Shown: positions 13,201-23,420 of the stretch, in pieces
How the letters are laid out: each line of letters opens with the position of its first letter
Numbering within the stretch: the first letter of the stretch is position 1
Assembly (NCBI RefSeq): GCF_000006565.2
Contig: NC_031477.1
Location: forward strand, 5,108,183 to 5,172,182
Direction: 5' to 3'
From: Toxoplasma gondii ME49
Taxonomy: Eukaryota > Apicomplexa > Conoidasida > Eucoccidiorida > Sarcocystidae
Length of the DNA: 64,000 nt
Made by a program: the position numbers and the translations under genes
The notes under the pieces: model-generated
What the model was told of the DNA's origin: nothing
What the model saw: only the letters and a program-made list of their open reading frames with translations
Databases searched by the model: none

Positions 13201-14225
13201 GAGACTCCTGTCTGTGGCGAAGAGACACCCGTTGCTTCAGAGGATAAACAGAGTGTCTGACTCGCCTCGTCTTGATGCCCCTCACCGTGGCGGGACTGCG
13301 CCTCCGACGTCTCTTCTCCGGCTCGGGGGCCGAACGAATCCCCCTTTGTCTCTGGAACCTGGATGCGCGGTTCAGGCGCCGCTGCGGTGTCTCCTTCACT
13401 CCCCGCCTCTGAAGCAGCACAGGCCTCGCCGGATTGCCCAGACAAAATCCGCGCATCCACTCCACCTCTGGAGACTCCCGTGCCGACCACAACTCGTTGT
13501 GGGGCGCCCCTCCCGGCGTCGTCGTCTCCTTTTTGTGAATGAGAAGCGAGCGGCGCAACAGCGGCGGCGCTCGAGGTCGCACAGAGAGAAGACTGGGGAG
13601 AGGCCAGCTGTGTGTCTGCATGAAACGCGAGGGCCTGGTGAAAGTCCAGGACTGGAGAGCAGGCGCAGGGCGGGGGTCCGCCCGGCGCGCTTCGCGGGCC
13701 CGGTCCCGAAGTCCCAAGGGTTGCCACAGCCGAGGTGGAGCCGGCGCTTCTGGAGTCCCAAAAGACGCGGTGACAGAAGCTGTCAGCGAAGCCGATGGAC
13801 TGCGAGGAAGACGAGAGTGACGCGCTGGACGGACAGAAGTGAGAAGAGGCAGACGGACAGCACGAAGACACCGACGATGAGACACAACCGACGGAACGCG
13901 CGCCTCGTTTTTCCACTCTCTCCAAGTGGCTCTCCCCTCCGGAAGAGCGGCGAGAAGGTCCCGCACAGCCGCTGTCCCCCAGAGATTCACAAGCCCCAGA
14001 AAAAGCGTCGAAAGGGGCGAGCTGGGGCGAGACACCCCGCGACTGGGAAGGCGTTGCCGTATGCGCCGCACGCTCCACGGCGAGAGAAATGGAGACAGCT
14101 TCGTCTGCACCACGCAGAGGAGAAGGCTGTCGAATTGATGGAGTAAAAAAAGGAGAGTCTTGAGATGGCTTAGACGCCCCGGCCGTCATGCCTCGGGTGC
14201 GCCGGGCCTCTCGCGCAGGCGGCAT
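4274..14225 (-). CDS. PTC7-type PP2C serine/threonine phosphatase with giant N-terminal extension
   Basis: Six exons: 14225-8836, 8348-7955, 7206-6711, 6079-5898, 5370-5130 and 4629-4274. All junctions are in phase, for about 2,350 residues. The C-terminal roughly 500 residues carry the PTC7 subfamily signature in order: GGEDAWF (near 7051-7070), GVADGVGEW (near 7000-7026), YGSSTALVGVLD, ANLGDSSGM, FNVPYQFA, GDLIVLGTDGLFDNLF (near 5157-5200) and GKEDDITVAVAWV (near 4380-4410). The metal-binding aspartates of PP2C are therefore present, and it is probably an active Mn/Mg-dependent Ser/Thr phosphatase. The first exon alone encodes about 1,800 residues rich in Ser, Gly, Arg and Pro with no recognised domain, whereas typical PTC7 proteins are 300-400 residues. 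In-frame ATGs at 14225 and 14189 are both possible starts. The exon 3 acceptor (7207) was chosen because it keeps phase 0. The catalytic exons are near certain; the fusion to exon 1 rests on phase and splice signals. Confidence 0.8.
8349..8835 (-). other. Intron 1 of the PP2C gene with long pyrimidine-rich tract
   Basis: The transcribed-strand sequence is strongly CT-rich across about 8360-8740. The donor is AAAAG/GTAGGC and the acceptor CCGCAG/AGAC. Phase 2 on both sides joins the giant N-terminal exon to the second exon. Confidence 0.6.
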
Positions 14226-14827
14226 GCGGAGAGCGCGAGAAGACGAGGCACAAAGCAAATGCGTGGTTCCAAATAAGTACAGGTACCACAGCGTGTTTAC
14301 AAATACTTCAGAAGCATCTTGTGCACTTGTCAGGAGAGAAGCGCGAAACGAGACACAGCCTCGCACATACTCGAAGGGCAACGCCCGCGCTTATAGAAAC
14401 GGAAGCGGTGCGGCCTCGCCGGGCGCTGCGGGTTCCCAGAGTTGTCTCGACACGAAAAATGACACAAATATCTTCCACTGCATGCCACGCCCTCTATCTC
14501 CTCTCACCTCTCGCGCGCGACCTCTCTGAGGCACTGCGGCTCCGGCAGAGCAAGAGAAACGTACCACTCCCAGATAAATAATATATAAATACACATATGC
14601 GTATACTTTGATATGCGTGCATATGCAATATATATATATATATATATATTTCCATATGCCAATATGTATCTATCTATAGATGAATACTGTGGTAGATGCA
14701 AATATGTATCTTTGTGTATATATATATATATATGATCCTCGAAGAGAAGCCTTCCCCTCCACATCCGTCTACACGCGACTGGGTTTGTGTGGCAGAAAAA
14801 CGAGCACGGAACGTGACACTGGAGCGC

Positions 14828-14834
14828 CGTCTCT
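14828..14834 (-). promoter_or_regulatory. WGAGACG-type motif upstream of the PP2C gene
   Basis: AGAGACG reads in gene orientation about 600 bases upstream of the proposed ATG at 14225. The motif class is known from T. gondii promoters. A single heptamer is weak evidence. Confidence 0.2.
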
Positions 14835-17800
14835 CCCCATAAGTGCAGGGCGCCGCGCTCACAGCCTGAAGACGCTGCTTCACCGCGCCGAAGCCTCGCG
14901 CGGGAGTCGCTCTTCGCACAACTGCTCTTTCCTCCGATGCGTCGAGGCGGGAGGAGCCGCAAAAAACCCCGAGAAAATCAAAACGTGTACAATGCCACGT
15001 CGACAGAGAACGAAGACTGTCGCACGTGCCGCATGCAGTTCCGAAAGAGAAACAGTTCCCAGACTGCAGTCTGCGCTCTTTCCTCTGTTGCGCTGGAAAC
15101 CGACGCCGGAAGCCGTCCTCATCAAAAAGCGTTGGTTTAGCGGAAGCATAGACAGCCACTCAGGTACACAACTGAGGGTCTGAGAATAGGGTTGAAGCGC
15201 CGAAAAAAAGTCTAAAAAAGACGGTACACGCGGCCGCGAAAGAAATCTCCAGCTGCTTGCAGAAAGGAAGTTGGAGAGCAAGCCTCGGAGAGAAACAAAA
15301 CCGCGTCGAACCCGAACGGCAACGCTTTCCCCAAAAAGACGTTTTTTTACGACACGCGGAGGGGCGAGAAGAGAACCTGGAAAGAGGAGTTTTCTACCTG
15401 AAATGGCAAACCTGCCACAAACAACTGTGAGTTCGTGGTTCTCTCAAATATCAGAAGCTGTTTCATGTGCCTGGCGTCAGCCGCGCCTAGCGATCTGGGA
15501 GAGGCACCCGCGCCCGCGCAGACACAGATGTCTCCTAAAAAGCGATTTTTCTCAAGGACGCCCGCGATAACGGAAATGAGGCGCTCGCCGTCTCGCCCCC
15601 TGTACATCGCGGTCGCGACTATGAAGCACAAACGCCAAAGAGCCTGCGGGGAAAAGCCTCTTGGCTTTCTCCAAGTGTCTCGGCAGCAGACAAGACGCGA
15701 CAACCGGGAGCAACCCAGAGTCGCCGGTGGTTTCACATGGACGTCTGACAGACGCAAGCTGAAGTTGGGGTTCAGAAAGCAGTTGCATTCAGCAACCATG
15801 TTTTGCAACCGTACGCTGCGGTCTAGAAGCCGTGGCGACCCGCGAACTCTACCCTAGGATGACAGTCTCCTCTCCTTGAGTCGGCACCTGCTCAGCAAGT
15901 AAGAAGCCGAACACCTGCGACGAACCTCGACTTGCACCACCGCAGTGTGAAAAAGCAAGGTGTGCCCGGCACAGACTCACAGAGTTCCCGAGGACTCCCA
16001 AGATTAGCAACTCAAGGAGCGCGCTTTACGGCTTTCTAGGCGAGCAGAAACCTAAGGCGTCCCTCGAGAGGGTAGAGGGAAGGGTTTGCCTGATGACTTT
16101 GACCGCGATTCTCACGAAAGCAGCGCAGTTCCCTGAGTCTCCTAAGGCTCTCACAAAGGCGAGACGTTGCCGACAGAGCACCGCGGCGGAAAACGGGAAT
16201 GCGCCAGTTTTGAATGGAATTCCTTTCAGCACCGTCTCGCCGATAGTATGACCTCAAAGCCCCAGAAGCGCCGTGGCGTATGCAGGACAGGACGACACTA
16301 GACTCCGACGAAGCGAAATATGGAAAAACCGACGCGCAGAGATGAGTCGGATGAAGCGCATGACGTGGAAGGAGCGCGCGAGGAAAGAAACGCCGCCCAT
16401 GATGGCAGAAACAAGATGACTGGGGAGGAATGCACGTGCAGAGAACACGAGTAGGACGCGGAAAGGGGCTGCGGGGGAAGCAGAGCAGAAATTGTTTCTA
16501 GGGAAGAAACTGCCTTCTCGAAGGACAGGGGGTACGCGTCCTTCAGCGAAACCTGGAAGTCGCGTTACCCTTCACCAACAAAACATGCGAATGATGGCAC
16601 TCTTCCCTGTCGCCGACCAGTGCAGAAAAAGGAACATCTCGAGAATGCCCCTGGCTGCGGCGGGTGCTTTTCAGCGCAAAGGTGAGACGAAACTCCCCCG
16701 CGGGCCGTGGCCTGTGAAGACAACGGGCAACGGCTGGTTTTTTCAGTTGCTGGAATAGCCACGGAACAGCACTTAAAGAGCGGTCGTTACTTCGTTTGAA
16801 CCAGAAGAAACGCCGCAAAGAAACTCCCTCTCGCCGTTAGACGTTTCTCTGTTCCCTGAGATTCCTTGCGAGCATTTACAATCCGACTGACAGCGCTGAA
16901 GGTTCTACACTAGTTGACTGCGCTGATTCTTGGCAATCACAGCTTCCGTACTCCCACTTCAGAGTGGCACGAAGAAGCCGAGGCGCCAATTTTCGGCGCG
17001 ATTGGTCTCGCGAATCGAGTTCTGCCCGCAAACGCAGCTTTCTCTCCTCGCAGGCGTCAGTATTCCCTCTTACGGACGGGAACCTGAAGGTTTCGAATCA
17101 CGAGGCTGCTGGTTCGTTAACTGGGAAAGGCACTCGTGGTGTCGAAAATAGCATGCGCCTCCGGTCCGTTTACACTGGGAACCCTTGAAACACTGGTGAG
17201 AAAGACGGGAAAAGTGTCGGGTCCATTCACGAGAGAGCAGCGGATCGGCGTTCTTTGACGGCCGAGTTGCTCTAGCACAAGATGCTATATGTCAGCACAT
17301 TCGTTCACCGACGCCGTCTTTGAATTCCCCAAAAGCAAACCTTTTTTGGAGGCGTTTGGAAGGATCGAAAAGACCACAACAGCGGCGAGGTGTCGGCTGA
17401 CGAAGATGCAGATATTCCAAGGAGCAGCAGGGGAACCGCGCGTTCCTCGGAAGTGTCTCAGGTGTTTGTGTTATCTAAACGATGGAAAAAGCAGGAAGCG
17501 CCGCTGCAGATGAAGTCGCCCAAAAACGAGTATATTGCGGCAGCAGACGGCGCAATTGGCTAGGAGAGTGGAAAACGGTAAACGCTCCTGCAGAGGCAGC
17601 GCCGGATTCCCGCGGGCGCTCGGCGCACAAGCAGGAAAAAGTTAGCTCAAAGAAAATGGCGAGGGCCGCCTGAGGCGTCAGAAACGAAAAAATCGAAGAA
17701 TTTGACGCGGAGACTCGTTCGCACGATTGCAGACTCCCATGGCGGAGATTCACCCGACAAGAAATTTGGAGCGCCGAGAGGCTAGCGAGAGTTCTCAAGG

Positions 17801-20800
17801 TTCATCTAAGAGACAGGCGCCGAGGAAACGGATTTCCTTCCCCGGGAACGAGCAGAGCGCGGGAGGTGGCGAGGCGGCTGCGAGACACACGAGAGACGAC
17901 GTAGAAGCCGGAACATGGAAAAAACGCGAGAGAACGACTGAAAATGCACGCGTTAACTTTGTCGGCCACATAGCAGAGACAGAAGCGCTTGCGCAGACGC
18001 GCGGTATATAGTACAGCCTGCATTTAAACCTCTAAAAAACAAGATTACCGGCACACCGGAGCTCTCCCTTTCTCTCTCGCAATCAGCGATTCGAGAGACT
18101 TCAACCGCGGGTTCTGCCAAGAGCGACTGAGAAAACGACAGGGTGCTTTCGATCAGCCACCATATGAAAAAACAGTCTGCTTCCACTCGTGACAGAGTCG
18201 ACAACACGGAGGAAACGGTGCAAAAATTTCGTAGTGACAGTTTGTGCTGGGGGTTCCCGAAGTCGAGTCTTTCCTCAGCGGGAAGAGCGCCCTCTAGGCG
18301 AGACTCCCGCTAACTTGTCTGCCTACACGAAACAAGCAACTTGCTGATCAGAGGCGGCAAAAGGACGCACAGCATCATGGGGAACCGCTTCCAATAATCG
18401 GTTTATTTGTTCGCTTTAAACAGGCGGCAGTCAGCTATTTATAGAGAGACCCTCACTACCCCATCCCAAGCAACGAACTTGATACTCCGTTCCAATTCGC
18501 GGTGATAAGAACGGTCGACGACTGGCGGAGGAGCCCCTAGCGCTAGAAAACAGACAGCGGAACATCTGTAAAAATCCACACAATACGTGAATGTGCACCA
18601 GAGACAAACCTGTGAGTCTCCCGAGGGCCCCCAGCTACGCCCCGCTTCTCGGGACAAATCCTTACCAGATCCGGTTTCCGCAAAAGCCCAAACCTACACC
18701 CTCTCTGTAACTACACATAGCATGAGCTAACGTAGCTCTTCATGCACTAAAACGCACAGTCAAAGATACGTATATTTACGTATATGTAAAGGTACGGGTG
18801 AAGATAGTTTCATGTACGCCTGTGACGTCCCTGGCATACGAAGAGCTTAACGAACTGTCTGTGTTACTGTAGGAGGAAGAAAAGGATAATCTTGTTTTTC
18901 CAGTGCACGCAGCTGTCGCTGTGCTCGGCAGGAATGGCCTTGCTGCGATGGGAGGGGTGAAAGCAACAAGGAACGTGTGGCTTGGATCTCTGCCGAACTG
19001 ACAACAGGTGTCTCGCCCATGTTGGTCGTCTGCCTCTTTTCTAAAGTGCTGCCCCTGCACTCGTTTCAGCTCTTCCCATTTCTGTGTACACTCAGGAGAC
19101 AGACGGTTTCTCAGCAAACAGAATTTCCCGTCTTGCTCTCAGCTGGCATGTCCTTTCCTTGGCTCCTTGGCGTCCTCGGCGGGCTCATGACTTCCTTGTT
19201 ACCGAGCAGGATTCAGTTTATAAATTACCGTCGCACGCAACACGTGAGCTGGGCTAAGGGCGTCTGGAGACAGTTTGTTGCCTGTTTATCACTTAAACTT
19301 GTGTAAATGGGTCTCTGACCTCTCAACGGCGGATCGAACCATGAGGGGAAGTGAATTAAGGAGGGAATTTCACACAATAAAACCTGTGGCAGGTGGCGAG
19401 GTCCATTAAACAATGATGAGCTGTTTCCTCAGACAGTGCGTTTCGAGGGGTCGTCCTGGATTTCGTAGAAAATAGCGCCACTGCATCTAGTTATACAGGA
19501 ACGTGGCTAGGTTGTTTCCTTTTTGATTGATAATCTAATTTCTAAACGTCTCACTCGCCACAGTGTTAATGTGAACACCGTACTAGTTTGTAGTCATTTG
19601 AAAGACGAGCGAATGACCCACTGAGTGACACCTGAGTGGTCACTAAAACTACACGATGCTTGAAACTTGATGTTGTTGGTGCCTCTGCGCCTCACGCGAC
19701 GAACAGACCCAAAACCGGTTTCCTGAACTTCTGGCGAGGGGAAACGACCAGAGGTCCTTCCGCTTCCTGACACTTGGCTGTTGTCTCCACTGAAAACACA
19801 CGGCTTCCCCGTTACCAGCGGATCCCTGTTTTTTTTCAGCTGTGTCGTTCTGCTTTCGTCGCGAGATTCTTCCAGAAGGGGAAGCGAACTTGGGCGCGCT
19901 TCAGAGTTCCGTCCGAATCGTCCGTCGCTTCCGAACCACTGAGATGGCACTGCAAGCGCCAAAGCTGGGGGATTCTTCAAGCAAATAAAAGGCAAACGTG
20001 AAAGTGTTTTCTCGTGCCAGGCAGAGAAGCTAAAGAGCCTCAGCTACCCTCGGTAACAGCCAACCAGAAGGGCTTGCATCACCACAGAACTGTTTCTACT
20101 CTTTTCAACGATAAGAACCATGGCGTCGCTACCCCAACCTACCCGCTGTACCACCTCGAACGCACTTCAAAACAAACTCAGGCAGACTTGTTTGAAGCCG
20201 GTACACAGAGCACATTCGCATATAATACAGGGCCATATATATATATATATATATACATGCATGTATATACACCTCTTTATTTAGGAACATTTATTATGTG
20301 TGTAGAAGGAGCGAATGCACAGGGGCTACGTAGAGACAAGCTCTGAAAGGCGTGCCGCTAGCTAGACAACATAAGGAGGAGCATTCGCCGCACCATATTC
20401 CCTCTTGATCGAAATGAGGACCTTGCGGGTTGACCCTGCGGAAGCCTGACTTGGTCGTTTATGGGTGCTACCCAGCTTTCTCAGAGCCTCAGAACGCCAA
20501 GAGAAGGAACACTCGCGCAGCGTGTTTCTTCCCTGTATCTGTTCCCCCACTGGATTCGCGGCTGTAGCAGCGATACTCGCCCGAGTATTTCCCATTGTAT
20601 CGCCGTCGCAATTTAAAATGACATGTCCAAGGTCCAGCCTTTATACTTACTGGCACACGCTTCGGTTACGTTATTGTCGGAGCTATGTTGAATTCTTTAA
20701 ATACAGCAGGGAATGCTCCGATCGGAAAAATGCCCTCCACCTCCGTGCGAGAGGAAAACACCCTTCCGTTCTGGGCAGCGGGACAATGTAGCCTCTCCCA

Positions 20801-20968
20801 CGCCCGGTGACAGCCAACGTTCTTCCCCTTCTCTTAGCCACGAAACGACACGCCTTTGTCAGCTGGTCTCTGGGTCGCTGATAGCCTATCTACAGGTGCA
20901 CTCCAAACAACCCTAGACATATCTGTTAATGTGAGAACGCGTTTGAGTATCGGCGACAAGCTTTTGGC

Positions 20969-21140
20969 ACTGTCAGCTCACACATCGTTTCACCATCCTA
21001 CGACATGTAGGTTGCTCCACATCGGCTATGTTCTAGGCGTATGGGTGGATGACTGTTATCACTCGGATCAACGGCGACGGACTACTCAGACGGTGGTTAT
21101 GATTAGTACCGTCGTGCTGGCAGTCACCACCTCTGAGAGA
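20969..21140. repeat. Dispersed repeat, copy 1
   Basis: About 170 bases align by eye with 51541-51712 in the same orientation. They share TGTTCTAGGCG, TTATCACTC and a GAT(T/C)AGTACC(G/A)TCGT block at matching spacing, with many substitutions and small indels between. No open reading frame is conserved between the copies. It may belong to an old non-autonomous repeat family. Confidence 0.5.
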
Positions 21141-21289
21141 AGGATTTATAGGTTCTCGAGAGGACCTCACAATTGCATCTTTGCATTTACTCAGTTATAT
21201 AGTTGACTGGTAAGCACTTCTGCGTAGGACCCCGATCAAAGGATTCCAAGACCCTGCCACGGCTGGCATGTGCGTGATTTTCCAGTTCC

Positions 21290-21296
21290 AGAGACG
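21290..21296 (+). promoter_or_regulatory. WGAGACG-type motif upstream of the CDK11-type gene
   Basis: AGAGACG lies in gene orientation about 2.1 kb upstream of the kinase ATG, just before the sequence becomes CT-rich on the plus strand. It is a plausible promoter element if the 5' leader is about 2 kb long. That is inference only. Confidence 0.2.
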
Positions 21297-21299
21297 GGA

Positions 21300-23420
21300 A
21301 AAAAAGCTCAACTGGCTCTCCTGTCGACTCGGGGGACAGGGAGATTTCCTTTGTCGGCCTCGACAGCATTTGGAGCAGTTTCTCTCTGGAAAAAGCCCCT
21401 TTCTGCGTTTCCCACCTGTGGCTTCCACACCTCACACACACGCCCCCCGTTGTACGTACACTTCGGCACACATAGGTGAGTGTCAGCAGCGCAACTCTCG
21501 TGATCGGCGCTCCGCCGTGATTCGTCACTTTTGTTTTTTCGCCGCGGCGGAAAGGGCGACGATGCATTTATCTCGACTGTGAAGAGAAGCGAGCATGTGA
21601 GGAGGCGCCAAGAAAAGTTACAATTGTCAGCGAAGGCTTGCCGCTGTGCAGCTACCTCGGTAGGTGTCATGGTCCGTCGAGAGTCTCGCGAGAGAGGGAG
21701 GAAAAAGCTGGGCGGCGCGGGCGGCACAGCGCCGCTGCATGCGTTCTGGCAGACTGCATACAGCTTGCAATTTTCCTTGCCCCTCTTCGGAGACCGACAT
21801 TGTTGAAGCAAAAATTGTCTGTCTGAATTCGCCGGCCCTGGCGGCTGTTCCGGAGGATTCGGCGAGGTGAGCTCCTCGACTTGTCCGGATTTTCCCGCTG
21901 AGTCGCTTCTCCCATTCACAGCCTTGTTGCGCGGCCGAATCATCGGTTGGCTCTTTCGCCCGTCGTCTTTTCCACTTTGCTCTTCACTTCTGACTTGCGT
22001 TTTCTTGTGGCGCCGGAATTCCTTCGCCACCGACTGCCCTCTTTCCGTCACCCTTCCTTTTCTGCGCCTCCCCGTCGTTTGTCTCCCACTGCGCGCGCTC
22101 TGTCTCGAGAAGTGGCGCGGCACGGCAATCAATCGTTTTGGCTTCCCTGTCAATCTCAGGCATTTCTTCCGTTCCTCTCTCCTCCTTCCTCATGCATGTG
22201 CCTCTCCTTCATGTCTGTCCTGCGAACACTTCGCAATCTCGTCTTTGTGCAGCAAACTGCAACGGTGTCTTCCCCCCCCCTTCTCTGCGGTCCTTTTCCC
22301 GATTTCTCTTCTCCAGTCGCTCTCCTCCGTCATCGGCTCGCCTGCGTCTACACTCAGGGAACGTGTTTTTCCGAGTTTCTGCCGAACTCGGAATTCCGTT
22401 TCCGCTACCCACACGTGGGAATCTTCAACCTCCACCATTTTCGCCATTTCCTCGCCACTTGAAGAAGACCTTTTTTGCCTTCTGTTCCGTTCCCGACTTA
22501 AACATCTACAGCTAGACGAAGTACCCCCTGTGCATCCTCTTACTTTCTGTCTCCTATCCTGCTGCGGCCGACTCCTTGCGCCTTGCCTGGCCTTCGTCTT
22601 TCTCACACTCCTGCGTCGAGCAAACCGCGCGTCCGCAGCCGCTTTCCCTTCTTCGCTCTCCTCTTCTTCTGGGCCTTCCGTGTCTTCGCGTCGAAAGGAG
22701 CCGCCCGTCTGTGTGTCTCAGTAGGATTTGCCGCCCGACCCGAGGCGCTCCAAATGCCGAGGTAGGGAAAACAAGAAGCATAGAACTCGGAGCGGCAGGC
22801 GCCTGCTTCCGACAGCCCTGAGCAGCAGACCTGGGGAAGATGGTTACATACTCGCTGTCCTGAAGAAAGAAGGCACGGGGCCATCGCTCGCTCGTCTTTC
22901 GCGGGAAACGAGCATTTCTGCGCGCTTCAGGCGACAGAGAGAGCACAAGGCAACCGCGAGGAGGCACTCCAATCGATTGGGAGAGAAAGGTGTCTCTCTC
23001 TTTCGACCGCAGTGGCTTCTCTTGTTCCTACGGGCAGTCCGGTGTCTGTTGGACGCGGTCGTGATGCCGTTTTGCCGTGTCTGAATCGAGTAATGCTTGC
23101 TAAGTTCCTTGTTTCTGCTCAGCTCCCTGAGGCCGTGCATGCACACAGAGGCTCGCTGTTGAGCTTTGCCTTGCAGGCCTCTCTCGAGATTCAGCGGCTG
23201 CCTCAGAGTCCTGAAAGCGCAAGTGGTTCTGAAGGTCTCGACAGTTGTTTTACGCGCGTCCCCTCGAAGGTGGCTGCCGAGGGAGTTGTCTCTCTGATGA
23301 GTCGTACGCGCATTCCGACTCTGGTTTTTTCGATCTTTCGCTCGCCGTACCTCCGTGTCTATTTCGCGCGCAGTTGCTGCCTGTCTCCTGATCTCTCATC
23401 GCTAACGCACTTGTGTCACG
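21300..23420 (+). other. Probable promoter and long CT-rich 5' leader of the CDK11-type gene
   Basis: The plus strand is strongly CT-rich, especially at 21900-22720, resembling long T. gondii 5' untranslated regions. Long frames exist on both strands here, but they consist of compositionally biased residues (Ser/Leu/Cys/Phe one way, Arg/Lys the other) without domains. I read the region as untranslated. Confidence 0.4.

Larger units (their letters stand above)
14226..21299. other. Large intergenic region upstream of two divergent genes
   Basis: About 7 kb with no gene I can support, between the starts of the minus-strand PP2C gene and the plus-strand kinase gene. It includes (TA)n tracts at 14630-14649, 14717-14733 and 20235-20254. 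Two minus-strand frames are mildly suggestive. One is 15808-15398, ending in a CAG/GTAGAA donor. The other, near 15188-14880, could follow it in phase 0 after a TTCTCAG acceptor. They show no domain and could be an upstream exon pair of the PP2C transcript, a small gene or chance. GC-rich and AT-richer segments alternate without clear coding bias from 16 to 21 kb. Confidence 0.4.

Noticed and set aside
12821..14146. Long plus-strand frame of 441 codons opposite the phosphatase first exon
   Set aside because: It lies antisense to a 5.4 kb minus-strand frame in GC-rich DNA, is Arg/Pro/Ser-biased, has no domain, and is most simply the shadow of the real exon.
14226..14381. Extension of the phosphatase frame to 14381
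   Set aside because: The codon there is TTG. The first in-frame ATG is at 14225.
21308..22153. Minus-strand 281-codon frame upstream of the kinase gene
   Set aside because: Complement of the same CT-rich leader region; Arg/Lys/Ser-biased, no domain, no splice partner found.
21867..22724. Plus-strand 285-codon frame upstream of the kinase gene
   Set aside because: CT-rich sequence gives Ser/Leu/Cys/Phe bias with no domain. It is better explained as 5' leader.
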